Assembly: GCA_012295275.1 (NCBI GenBank)
Contig: CM022670.1
Coordinates: forward strand, 23,944,255 to 24,008,254
Direction: 5' to 3'
DNA from: Chrysomallon squamiferum
Taxonomy: Eukaryota > Mollusca > Gastropoda > Neomphalida > Peltospiridae
Length of the DNA: 64,000 nucleotides
The notes under the pieces were generated by a model. It was given only the letters and a program-made list of their open reading frames with translations, had not been told where the DNA came from and did no database searches. The translations under genes were made by a program, and so were the position numbers. Numbering within the stretch: position 1 is the first letter of the stretch; every line of letters begins with the position of its first letter. Positions 23,747 through 36,100 of the stretch are shown here, in pieces.

Positions 23747-26325
23747 TTTTGTATTTGTATTTGTTTTTTTTTTTTTTTTTTTTTTTTTTTATTTTTTTTT
23801 TTTTGTTGTTTTTGTTGTTTTTTGAAAGTTTCTCAACATCACCAAAATTCATACAAATTTAAAAGGTTGCAATGTGGCTTTGTAGGTGAAACTTTTGAAA
23901 CTTCATTTACTATATTCATATTTGTATGGCCTTTAATCTCTTTAGGAATAACTACTTGATTAAAAGATTCACTGAAGGCTCTGAACTGGAGTCTTGGAGC
24001 AGCTTTTAATACCTTCTTTATTTTATATTTTATGGATTTTCCCTTTAAGTAACTGCAACAGCAAATGTAAAAGTACTCATTAATTTATTAGTATAAAGCT
24101 ATGGGCTTTATTCCATTTTTCTTCAGATTAATTTTAATTGAATAGTAGTAGTAGTAATAATAATAACAATAGGGAAGTTAAGGGTAAATATTCTCCATTA
24201 CATTTAAAACTGAGTTCCTATTGTTAATTTAATTTTTTCTCCAAATATATAGCAAACAAATGAAAAAATTAAATAAAAAAAAATATTAAAAAAAATTATC
24301 ATGGAATAAACCCACTGAAGAAAAACACTACCATGTAATGGCAATTCTAAAACAATTACATAAAGAATACAATCAGTGAGATCAAATGCTTATTAGAAGA
24401 ATCATTATATGTCACAATTTTCCTAAAATGTGTCTAGTAAAACTGTATGATGTAACAAGTTTTCAGTAATTACAGAAAATTACTCAAGATTTTAAAGATT
24501 TATGAATTACTTAGGTGACACATGATTTCATGTATTCCTTATAATGTTTTGAGATTATGTGAACTTCCAGTTTCACAATCATACTATTACAATAACATAT
24601 ACACACATTTTGACAGGTATATGACAAAATCTGATAAAATATAAAATATTTTAATTAAAAAATCAAAATTACACCAAGTGATCAAGTTCTCTTCAATACA
24701 ACTGATATGAAAGAAATAAAATAAAAATTTGTCTGGAAAAAAATGTTTCTGGTATTTTTTCAAATGGAGGTATTGTGATTCATTTCAGTCATCTGTCAAC
24801 ATAAGGTCTGAGTATTTCACATAATGTCAAACCTGTATACAAAATGAAACTTTTGGTGAGTTCTTGAGCTATGTAGTATTTTAAAGCATGTTTGTAACAT
24901 TTATGGATTTTAAATAATTAATTAATTACACTAATTAGATCATTTATACTTTCTGCCTTAATTATATACGCCTCAAAAACTCCATAGAAATAAAACAAGT
25001 ATACAAAAAGATCATTTTTCAAGATGACATTTTTGAAGAGCTGTTTAGGACTTCAATTTTTCAAGCATTTTGCTAAATACTTTTTAATCAATAAAGGTGT
25101 CATAAAAACGAATTTGAAAATGAAGCTGAATACATATAAGACATTATATTCGTTGTTTTGGAAAATGCATGAAAATAATGACGAAACAAACAGAAACTCG
25201 AATAACTTAGTAATTTTAGTTAATAAAATTATAAGGGAACTACTTCAAGGAAAGCGGTTAGGCGTCACAAAAATTGTATTTCCAAATGAACTTTATGGAT
25301 ATATTAAAAAATGTTTTGATTTCAAAATGGTTAAAATTAAATGAATGGATTACCATTTGAAACAATCAAAAGTCAATATTTCGTAGATTCCTCTTAATGA
25401 AAGGATCCGCTATAGAACAATAATAAACAATTTATATTTTCTCTTTCATGTTAGAGTTATTGCCCTTGAAAAGATATATAACTGAACCGTGTTGTAAAAT
25501 CGGAAAAAACATTTTGAATAATGAAAAATTGATTTTATAAAGGATAGTATTTCAAGTAAATAAATTAAAAGATAATGATAAAAAAAATAGCAATAAACCG
25601 AGTTATATGTGTTGGATTATATTTTAGTAATCTGGTTTTCATGAAGAAAATAATAACGACAACATACAACACCAATAAATCAGTTTGGAAATAATTTTAA
25701 TACGAGAACAACATATATCTAACATTATATATAAACAAAATATTGTAAAAATTAATATAACATTTAAAAAAAAATTACAGCATAAAACAAATGCAAAAGA
25801 AAGTGCTAGGAGAGAATGAAATCTTTGGTTATGTTCATTTTTCTTTACCTCATTCGTATAAATCAAGTTACAGAATTGTTTTACTGTAATTCTTACAAAT
25901 CAAGTTACAGAATTGTTTTACTGTAATTCTTACAATGACTATGCATTTAAAATAAATATATAAATAATACAATATCATAAATTAATAAATTAATTTATTA
26001 TTCTTATTTAATATGTTAAATAATTCGACCACATTAAAATAAAAAATAAAACAATGAAGAAAGAAACAAAAAAGTTGCTTTCACCAGTCTTGGTATTTTT
26101 GCGATGTCTTGACCTAATGCCTAAAGGCTTTATCTCTACTCTTTTATTAGCACATATCCGCCATTCAGAATGTAATAAGAAATTTCAGTTTTAAATACTA
26201 ATTTATCAAATGGCATGCTAAACCAAACTGGTTTAACCAATGACGTAGACTAAAATAAACTACGTGAAGTTTCGGAGTCTATGCTAATTTTGGTCAACGT
26301 AACGGCACTTGAAGTTAATTACCAT
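20366..26325 (-). CDS. YJU2B: YJU2B/CCDC130 splicing-factor-family protein (7 coding exons)
   Basis: Member of the YJU2/CWC16 family, nuclear proteins associated with the spliceosome. Minus-strand exons, 5' to 3': 26325-26323 (ATG only, tentative), 22893-22760, 22325-22151, 21884-21800, 21620-21448, 21073-20935 and 20694-20366 (TAA 20368-20366). Phases join perfectly and give 345 residues, somewhat shorter than human CCDC130. Hallmarks are AERKAVNKYYPPDWNPSKG at 2-20, LRERAKKLSQGILVIRFELP at 31-50, a zinc-binding pair C55/C58 and C90/C93, VGMGVRYNAEKKKVGNYY at 62-79, DYVILSGARRKEQRWDP and a lysine-rich tail. The first exon is chosen because GACGCATG followed by GTAATT gives MAERK, matching the family's start; other upstream ATG-donor combinations cannot be excluded. 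Candidate poly(A) signal on the minus strand is at 20119-20114. Confidence 0.9.
23728..23821. repeat. Long T-rich homopolymer tract in YJU2B intron 1
   Basis: Two nearly pure T runs separated by a GTATTTG interruption, followed by TTG/TTTTTG sequence. Could be the poly(A) end of a retroposed element read from the other strand, but no body was recognised. Confidence 0.8.
25861..25934. repeat. Perfect 37-bp tandem duplication
   Basis: A 37-bp unit beginning AATCAAGTTACAG occurs twice head to tail (25861-25897 and 25898-25934) with no mismatch. It lies in the large first intron of YJU2B. Perfect identity indicates a recent slippage or duplication event. Confidence 0.95.
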
Positions 26326-27501
26326 GCGTCATCAAGGTAGAACGTTTAAAAGGGGGAACCGACAAAAACACTTTGATTTATTTTCTCCAGTAATTGTTTG
26401 TTTCCAACCATTAAAATATTCAATGAGTATCGTTTTGAAAAGAAACATTAATTTACCATAAAACTGATAAGGTAAGAATGTAAGGCTTGTTGTTTTTCTG
26501 AAATTTAAAGTATTCTTGTCATCCAAGAAATCCGATAATTTATAATTTTTATTGCTTCTGTTGCAACTTCATCAAATTATTTAATTTTATTTTTAACTTC
26601 TTATTCATTAAAAAATAAAATCATTCTGGAATATTATTATATAAATCAATGATGTTTGAAAAGTTAATTTAAAACATGAATTTCCTCATAAAACATTCTT
26701 TGAATGGATAGGAAATATTAAAATAAAAATTAATCTTCTCGATGCCCCATTTTCAAACCATTACTTCCACCACCACTCTTGTTTTTCTCTCCAAATAATG
26801 CGAGTGATGCCAGGAAAAATGTTTTGTATTTTAGCAAAAAAGGTTACCAGAATAAATATCTGGAAAACATACTTACATATATAAATTGAAAATTTATTAT
26901 AATTTATTAAATTAGTAAAGTACACACATTTTATTTCAGGACTATACCCGTATAATTTCGGTCACATTAACTTACGTCACGTTGTACCATTACCACGAAA
27001 ATTTATTTTTAATACAATGAAACAAAATTATATTTTATTTTGCTTTATTTCTGTATAATTGTGTTAAATAAATTGGTATTTTGTTGATTATGTCGTTTGA
27101 TTTATTTTATTTAACAGATAAATCAATATAATGTAATTCATAGTTAAAATAATGACTGTCAGAATATAAAGGTGCTTCTAACTGTCCACTGTGTATTATT
27201 CTCTCCTCACAAATGACACACACATTTAATCCGATGAATTATATTTTATTGGTCCGTGTGCTTGTTCTTGTCTCTGTTTTACATTGGTCTGACAAGTGAC
27301 ATTGAAAGGTCAGATTCTGACAGGTCAGACGGTTGGTTAGGTTCTTGTATTTGCAGAGGTGATGAAGTAATGCATGCTTGCACTTTTGATTGTTATCATT
27401 TAAATTTGCAGTTTTGAAGGTGCACTCTCCTTAAAAACTAAAATATTTCATTTGAGAGGACAAATATTTGTTTTCCCATCGATATCCAGAGTGAAAGTAA
27501 A
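26326..27501. promoter_or_regulatory. Candidate divergent promoter region between YJU2B and AGL
   Basis: About 1.2 kb separating the proposed YJU2B start (minus) from a possible first AGL non-coding exon (plus) that would end at a strong AAA|GTAAGT donor at 27501/27502. It contains two ATTGG boxes (27248-27252 and 27283-27287), i.e. inverted CCAAT motifs, about 35 bp apart in a locally less AT-rich patch (27240-27370). Transcription starts cannot be read from sequence; this is inference from gene layout and motifs. Confidence 0.35.
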
Positions 27502-27690
27502 GTAAGTCCTGTCAAACTTGAAGAGGCCGTTCGTTTAACTAGTTTTTCATATTTTGTTTATTTAATGATCTCAGAGCAGTCTTTCATAGTAATAATTAAA
27601 TTAAATGCAAAAACAAAAAACAACAAAAAAAAACCTAATAATTGTTTCACCTATATAGTTATTAACGATTATTATTATTATTATCATCAT

Positions 27691-27691
27691 T

Positions 27692-27765
<74 letters not shown>
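27691..27765. repeat. (TTG)n trinucleotide microsatellite
   Basis: About 25 TTG/GTT units flanked by short (ATT)n runs on both sides. Frames through it (poly-Val) are not genes. Confidence 0.97.
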
Positions 27766-28199
27766 ATTATTATTATTATAAACACTTATTTTAATTAATT
27801 GTATGCCATTTGTTTCTGACTGAATTGATTGATGTGTGAAAATGAGTTTATATATACAAGTTTTGTACCTAATACTGACCTACTCTGTGTCAGGTAAATG
27901 TTTCAGAAGTGGTATGTGTAAATTTGCTGTATTTGAAAAATAAATTCATTTTATTAATAAAAATAGTAGTAATTATTATTAACAGTAACATAGGCAATCT
28001 GTATATATGGTATACACTGTATACAATTTCAAATATCATTTCAAATAAAGAAGCCTTTTTCAATGCAGATATATCAGAAAACTTTAATACCCCATACTAT
28101 ATTTCTGTATAATAAAATATCAGAAAAAAAACCACATTATTTTTTATTTTCATGAAGAATTAATAGGATTAATTGAATTAATATCAATCTATAAAGAAG

Positions 28200-28440
28200 T
28201 TACAGAAATTAAAAGGAATAACAATAAATCAGATATCAGGAAGAAGGTGGTTAGATTATCAAGCAAATGTTAGCTCAATTTCCAGATAGGCCTAAATGCA
28301 CATCAAGGATTTGAAGAAGTTGTGGCATCAGATTAAAACTGAAGCCAAGGGAGTAGTGAGGGTGAAAAATTTTGACTTACTTGAAACAAAAGGAAGAAAA
28401 TCAGTTATTGGTGATCTTATACTATAGATGAATTATTGGC
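28200..28440 (+). pseudogene. Possible Myb/SANT-like domain fragment of a mobile element
   Basis: Plus-strand frames give RRWLDYQANV and then LKKLWHQIKTEAKGVVRVKN, with KGRKSVIGDLIL after. The KxLWxxIKxxAK helix resembles the Myb/SANT-like domains found in Harbinger-type and related host proteins. The frame is broken and the region short, so this is tentative; it could be chance. Confidence 0.25.
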
Positions 28441-31400
28441 CTTTTTAAACATGATAGTAAAAGATTTAGAGCAATACCAAAATAAATGGAATGATGATAA
28501 CTCAGGTGCCAAAGAATCAAATGATTTTGTATTACATCATATGTTCTTGCTTCTGTTACATGTTATTCAACATTTATTGATAATAACAGCAGCTCTGTTT
28601 CCATAACAGCATAAAATATTTTCTAATTTTACAATCTCATGATATGTCATGTGTCTAAATTATACTATATGTGCCAAATTTTAAAATGATCAGTGATATC
28701 AAACAAAAAATCCCCTCTTTTATAAAGATTTAATAATGTCAGAGGACAGATAAACAAATATTAACATGTTTGAATTTATTATTTTTCAGTTTCCAGGTTT
28801 GAATGTTAAGTACTTAAGTAAAATGTAATACATGTGACAAATAGTATGTGGGATTATGTAAAATATTCCATAATTTATTTCAGTTTGTTTTAATTTATGA
28901 AGAACAGGATATAGCTAAGGATCATCAGCATGACACTATTTAATGTCATTTAATGAATTCCTAAATGACTGTTTGGAAATTCTGTATCATTTTAGAAACT
29001 TGATAACAGTAAATTCTTCCAAGGGATTACACCTGTCTTTTAAAATTTGTATCTTCTTTTTGGACATAATATCTGTGCTCTTCCACCTCTTCCTGATCTG
29101 TTTAAAGAATTTATAATTCATCCATTAGCATCTTTCAGCACAAGTGTTGATTACTCTGACTTAAACAGCCTCTTTCATGCATTTAAGCATGTAAGTGTAT
29201 TTTAAACACATGTTTAAGTTGGTGATCTTGTTTAAATGTGTGTGTAACTCGGACATCTTTTGAAATTCTGTTACTAAAATAGACATTAAATTTTTTTTTT
29301 TTTTTCATGCAAGTAAGGGATAAATGGCTTTCATAAAAATACAACCTAATAATGGGAATATATTTTCTTGTACTTGAAACAGGCTTTAGCAGTTGTGCAC
29401 AACTTTACATATTTAGTTTGCAAGGGCTGAAGTCTGGATTTGTAATATAATAAGGGGTAAAAAAGACACTAGAGCTCTAAGCAAACAGTTGGCAGATAAC
29501 CTAAGGGAAAAAATTTGTTGGTGGCAAACTATTCAATTTTTTATTTTAAATTTTATTTTGGTTCAGTTAGTCCCAAATGAAATAAAAAAAGAATATATTT
29601 AAAGGAACTAAAATAGGTGTCATAACCATACCACTATTACCATAATGACCATATAAAAATAATGACAACCATAAAATATATTTAATGGCCTAATTTAACA
29701 GTAAGTGTTCATTAAAAATTCACATTGATTTTTAAAAAATGTTTTTTTTTATGATGCTGTTTAGCAACTATTTACATCATATGAAAATTGGGCACATCAG
29801 ATAATATTAGCAGTATTAGTGTTTATATTGAACTCTCTTATTGAATATGTAATCCTGTTGTTTCGCCCTATTTTTTTTTTTTTTTATGACATCACTCTAT
29901 GATCTTTATGACTTTTCTGAAACAAATTGTTTTGGAAATTATTATTATTAATTTTTTTTTTTTAAATACCTATTCCTAAATATGAAACAAAGAAAAGAAA
30001 GTAAAAACATACCTGTCATTTTCTTATTTTTAATCATACATTTTATTTTTATTTATATTATTTTTTTTAATTTAATTAAAATCCATATTATAGAGATATG
30101 ATAAATCTGAAGACTAGCTTTAAAAATACCAGTATTTAATAAAATGTATATAATTTTCTAGATGGTTCTGTAGTTATTAAAACAATTATTTGTGAAATCA
30201 AGTATATATCTAGTTTTGGTAATAATTAATATTTTTGCATATTTCACTTGTGAGCAGAAAATCTTTCTTCATAGTATGTGTTAATTATGAATAAGATTTA
30301 TAAATACAATGATAAAGATAATTTTAAACAAGTTTATATTTAATTAAGCATTTTGCTTTTTATCTCATAATAATATAAGTATTTGAAAGTAGATATAATT
30401 TGGATGTAAAAATTAAAATGTACAAATAATTCTCAGATTAACTGTATAAAAGTATACTGCAATAGGAAAATATAGTCTAAATATATTCTGCATTTTTCCA
30501 AGTTTTGATATTTTCTTTTTCTTACTGCATTCCAATCTTAATAAGAAAGTGTAACAAAAACAGTGCAGTTTTAAAATATCTGGGTGCAGCCATTTTTCTA
30601 TGATCTTGCTGTCATGTAAGGGTATATGTTATTTGCTTTAAAGTTTCTTCTAGCTTCAGAAAAATACAGATACTGGATCTTCCATGTACATGAAAATGGC
30701 ACATTTCAAATTATAAAAAGATAATATGGTGCTGTTTAAATATATTTTTTTAACAATATTATTTTATTGACAGTTTCTTATGAGTGATGATGTCATCCAA
30801 AATAATAAGTGGGAAGTAAAAATATTTTTATTAAACCATTTATTCATACCACAATAGCTACACTTTAATAACAAAAAATATTATTCTCTGTATTTAAACA
30901 AAATAGATATGTGGGAAAAAAAATTCTGACAACAATTCCATACATGACTTTGAATTGAGTGAATTATATTCTTTCAAGAGTAAACTGGACTAATTAAATT
31001 AAAAGTTATTTTATGTTTTTTATCTTAAAAAGTTGCAAGGTAGACAATAAGAAATGATTATTTACCTAAGACATGGATAGCATCAAATTTTCAGAATAGT
31101 CTAATTAGATACATGGTAAATGCAAAAAGTTGTGTTGGAAGAAGGAAAAGTTTCTTTTAATATGTTGTGAAATGGAAACAATAATATCTGGATAAAATAC
31201 CAGACATTAATTTAACTGAAGGATGCATGAATGGCAGTAACATTGGACAAAAGTTGAATAAATAAATAAATAATGTAATAAATTAAAATAAATTAATAGT
31301 TCAAAAATCCATTGTTTCAAATAATTGATATTAATATTGTACCTTTCATTTTGACTGATGTATTTATTTACTGTATAAATTTATTTCCATTTTTAATAAT

Positions 31401-32632
31401 TATTATTATTTAATTTTGTTTGTTTTTATTTGTTTTTTTTTTATTATTTTTTTTTTCTTTATTTGAGTTCATATTTACTTTAATTTTTATATGTGTGCTT
31501 ATTTCATTGTATTAGGTTAGCTGAATAATTTCAACATCTTTATTATTATAATTATTGTTATTATTATTATTATTATTATTTGCAATGCTTTTAAGTTGAA
31601 ATTTTTGGTGAACAATACAATGTTTAAATATAACTTTAACCTATTTTTTTAGAATCACATACTGCAGCACTTTAGTGACTTATATTTAACCCAGATGTCA
31701 AAATGATATATATTTTAATGTGTACACATAGCCAGTTTTTTAGAGTAACTGAAATGTCTGTATAAAGCCTATAATTTGTGCAAATATATTTACAATTCAG
31801 AAATATATTACTGGATCTGTTTGAAATGATATAATAATCAAGATATCAAATTAAGTGATTTTAAAAATAAGTTTGTGAGTGTAAGTTTGACATACATAAT
31901 CTGTATTAAACCTTGTGTACACAATGTAATTTATTTTGACCTGTACTACAACAGTTTAATCTTATAATCTTACAAACATAAACTAAGCTTAGTTATAGAA
32001 TTTCCCATAGTATAAATATATGTTACTTGGGAAAAAGAGTAATACTAAAATTTTGTGGATTTTGTATTTACTGCATTTAGCTATGTGACAGTGTATTTAA
32101 ATTTTTTTTTTTTTTTTTGGTTTTCATTATTTACTGTGACCTTGGTCTGGTTACACTCTTTAAATCATCTGGGGCTGGTTAAATAAGTAATTGTTTGCAT
32201 TCATTCTCAGAGGTGACACTGTTTACAACTGGTAGATGTTTTTAGATTTTGCTGACCTCAGCAAAACTGTACAACTGTATCCTTATACTGTTTATTGGAA
32301 TTTCACTCTCTGAACATGTAGGCCTACATACAGGTTATGATTATGTATGTGTGTTTGTATGTTTGTCTGGCTATTTGTATTTGTGTGCATATGGGCTTGT
32401 ATTTGAGAAAAAAAGAGATTGTGAGACTTTATTCAATGATTTGGACATACTGCTAAACTGGATTTTATTTTTACTGATATAACATTTTTATCATTTTATC
32501 ATTTTCTTTTCTTAATTTTAGGTAATAGCTTATTATTTTATACAGTTTTATATTAAAAATGAAATATGAATGTGTCTAAAAAAATATATTTAACATTTTT
32601 TCTCTATCAGCTTCAGAACTGAATAAAGAAAA

Positions 32633-33097
32633 ATGGCTATCCGACAGATTCGAGTTTTGTCACTTAATGCTGGCGAAAACAGAGAAACAACATTATACAG
32701 ACTACAGAAAGGTATTTGTGTTAATGAAAACAATTTTTCTTTAATTATCAGTCAAATGTTAAATCCTGTACCAAATTAGGTAAGCAGTTACTTTATTCAA
32801 ACTTTATCGATGTGTGTGTGTGTGTCTGTGCACGCACATGAATGTGTATATATGTAAGTAAGTTTGAATATAACTTTTTATGTTTGGGTTTATATATGTA
32901 TAAGTATGTGTTTATTTTTTAGGTATCCCTCTTCAGAAAGAATAATCATTGTACATTTTCAGGAATCAAATATTTAAAATTACCTCATATATCTGTAATG
33001 ATTATTTACTTGATTGCACCAGTTAAAATGAGTACAATTTTTATCTAATTTTTTCTTTTTTAATTTTTTTGTTTGTTTACTTTTCTTTCTTTTACTT

Positions 33098-33147
<50 letters not shown>

Positions 33148-36100
33148 CTAATTTTAGGTTGGAATTTACGGTTCATTTTGGGACCATCTCTTCATACAAC
33201 TTCAGTAAGATTGTTTTGTAATCATCCTTCAAGTCCAGACAAAACATTTGACCGGAATACCTATTATGAACTGGTGTGGCATAATCCCAATGCTATGAAA
33301 AATGACCATCATGACATTTATTCTGATGTAACTCTGGTAGTCCCAGGATCATTCAATTATTACTTCACAACTGATCGAAGGTTTGAACATATTTAAATCT
33401 TATTTGTTTACCTCCATGATTAGTATACAGTGTATAATACAAATATATTTCTTAATGTGAAGTCACATAATGAGGACACTATTTAAACTGGCTACCAGCT
33501 GGCTATTTTATCAGCTTGTTGCATTAACATAGGAGGGAACTGTAGTTCTAAGGTTTAGAGTTCTTGCATGAAACAGTGAATTACAGAGCCTGTGTAAGTC
33601 CTCTAATGTGATATATTCTTTATAATCTAAAAGATTATGCATGTTTATGATTACTGATTAAAGTAGCCTTGGATAGGCAAAAGAATTTTTCTTCAGATCA
33701 GTTTTATATAAAGCATGAAATATTCTGTTTATTCTTTAATACATAATTATCCAGTATAAGTAATTATTACTTTAAATACTAAAACTTCACGTTTTCTTTT
33801 CCCCAGTGACAAACAAAAACATGCAAATGGCCAGGGCTACTTTTTAGTAGACCCGTCTGTATATGTTGGACCAAATAATGAGGAAATTAATTTGGATAGT
33901 CTACAGTGTCAGACAGTTGTAACGAAACTGCTTGGCCAGTTTCCAGAATGGGAAGGCAGGCTTCTTGTTGCAAAGGAAACCGGGTATAATCTTATCCATT
34001 TCACTCCAGTGCAAGAACTTGGAATATCCAATTCAGCCTACTCCATCCGTGATCAGCGGCAGCTGAGCCCCAGATATGGAGAGGAATATTCATACAAAGA
34101 CATTGACAGACTTGTCCAAAAAATGAAAAATGAATGGGAGGTATTGTCGATGACTGATCTTGTCTATAACCATTCAGCTATTGACAGCCCATGGCTCCAC
34201 CAGCATCCTGAATGTGCCTATAATCTGGAGAACTCACCTCATCTTCGACCAGCTTATATCCTGGATCGGACACTGTTGGAATTCAGTGACCAAGTGGCTG
34301 AAGGAAAATGGGAGCACAAAGGGGTTCCTGCCAAAATAGAGAATGAAGCTCATCTTCAGGTAATAATTTAGAACTTTACTTTGATCTGTGGTTACTGTAC
34401 ATACTGTAAAATAATTTGTCTAAGCATTTAAGAAAAAGAAATGGTGTGATTTATTTTTTAATTCCGGCTACTAATTTTGTTGAATATCTTGTTTTCTGTT
34501 TCAGAATATATTTGATGTTCTCTTAAGTGAAGTATTGCCCAAAAAAAAATTACATGAATTCTGGTGTGTTGATGTTGACGTTAGCATTAAATTGTTTAAA
34601 AGACATATTGAAGGTACAGTATTTTAAATCTTTATTTTATTTGTTTAGTCATTTATCATGTCCATTTCAGTTAATTTAATTTGAATACAAGTTTCCAAGA
34701 ATTGTGTTTAATTAATCTAATAATGACTGTAAAACGATGCATTTTTTCTGCTATATATTTAATGCATTTATAAAACTATAAGTAACAGATATAGAGCAGC
34801 AGTGAAATATTTTTCCCCCAGTGATTTATTAATAAATATAATTTAATGGAAATGACTGAAGTCGAATAGCCAGTCACAAAATGTGGTTACATCATTGTTG
34901 AAAAAAATGGAAGTAAAATTTACTTCCAAGTGATCGTTTAAAAAATATATTAAAAAAATGAAGGCAACTTAGAACCTTGCCATGGGTTAGAAGTTAGACA
35001 AAGTTCAGAAAAAAAAAGTGTGTGATTATTTCAGCCATGTCATCTCCTTGCATGAACCCTGTATGTGAGATAAAAGTAGGAGATTGATTTCAAATGAGGC
35101 AGGGTTCAATGATTTTTTTTTTTTAGCATCATTCCTTACTGAATACTTTTAACTTAAACTTTGAAAATAGTTTGCTTAAAAAAAGTACAATGCTAATAAT
35201 ATTTATCCCTTATCACATCTAAAACAAATTCTTGTGTAATAAATAAATTCATGTGATGTTTTTCCTTTTTAATTTTTGTTTTGTTTAGCAAATACAATAT
35301 CAACAACACGTGATGAAGAGTTGGTTATAAAGCAGGACAGCAGATTCCGCCGGTTGCGTTCATTTATAGATATGAATACAGCAATACGTCTTTACAACAC
35401 TGACCAGTATGTTACAAACATGATGCATGGTTATAAAATAATGATTTATATTTTTAAATTTGTTAATAGTTCTTATTACTGTGAAAAACTTGAAAAATTA
35501 AAAGTGTTTCAGTATAATCTTTTCATTTGAGTTTTTTTTTAAGAGTAATTTTAAATAATTTTGCAAGATATCATGTTAATTTTATAACTTGATAACAAAT
35601 TGCTGTTCAGTTATAATTTATTTTTAAAGATTTTTAGTGAAGAATTTAACTTTCAGTGTGAAGCTATAGTGACTATTTTTAGCACAGATAAATTGTAAAT
35701 GGTTCATTGCTAAAAGTTACATTAATTGTGACAGATACCTTGTTTTATGTTAATTATTCAGTTTCAAAATAAGGAGGAATTAAAAAATTTAATCTGACAT
35801 TTTATTAATTAAGGCAGTAACCTCATAAAAAGTTTTATTCTCAGTAATAAATAAGTATATAACAATAAAAAAAGAAAAATAATCAAAAAAATTAATGAAA
35901 ATAGATATAGTGTATGTTTTGTTTTAATGAGATAATACCGTTGATTAATATTTATTGCCAGAACTCACACTTACTTATTATTACCTTACAGGGAAGATAA
36001 TTTGAATAGCGACGGGTATTTATCACTGTGTTTTGCTTTAGGTTTCAGTGCCACCAAATTTACATGGGCTTTTTTTTTTTTTTTTCAAAATAGCTGTACT

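Larger units (their letters stand above)
27502..32610 (+). other. Long gene-poor stretch, probably AGL 5' UTR intron
   Basis: No host gene is visible. The stretch lies between a candidate donor at 27502 and the acceptor before AGL coding exon 1 (ends at 32610, TCTCTATCAG). It is AT-rich with several T-runs (29290, 29870, 29950, 31440, 32102) and an (ATT)n tract near 31556-31580. Confidence 0.4.

Noticed and set aside
25024-25344. 106-codon plus-strand ORF in YJU2B intron 1
   Set aside because: AT-rich lysine/asparagine-heavy frame without recognised motif, splice context or neighbouring coding signal; likely chance, though a search would settle it.
27565-27798. ORF with a long poly-Val stretch
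   Set aside because: Produced by translation of the (TTG)n microsatellite.
35407-35530. Open reading frame continuing past AGL exon 5
   Set aside because: It runs through the GTATGT donor into AT-rich intron with no similarity to the AGL family; the exon 6 acceptor phase supports ending at 35406.
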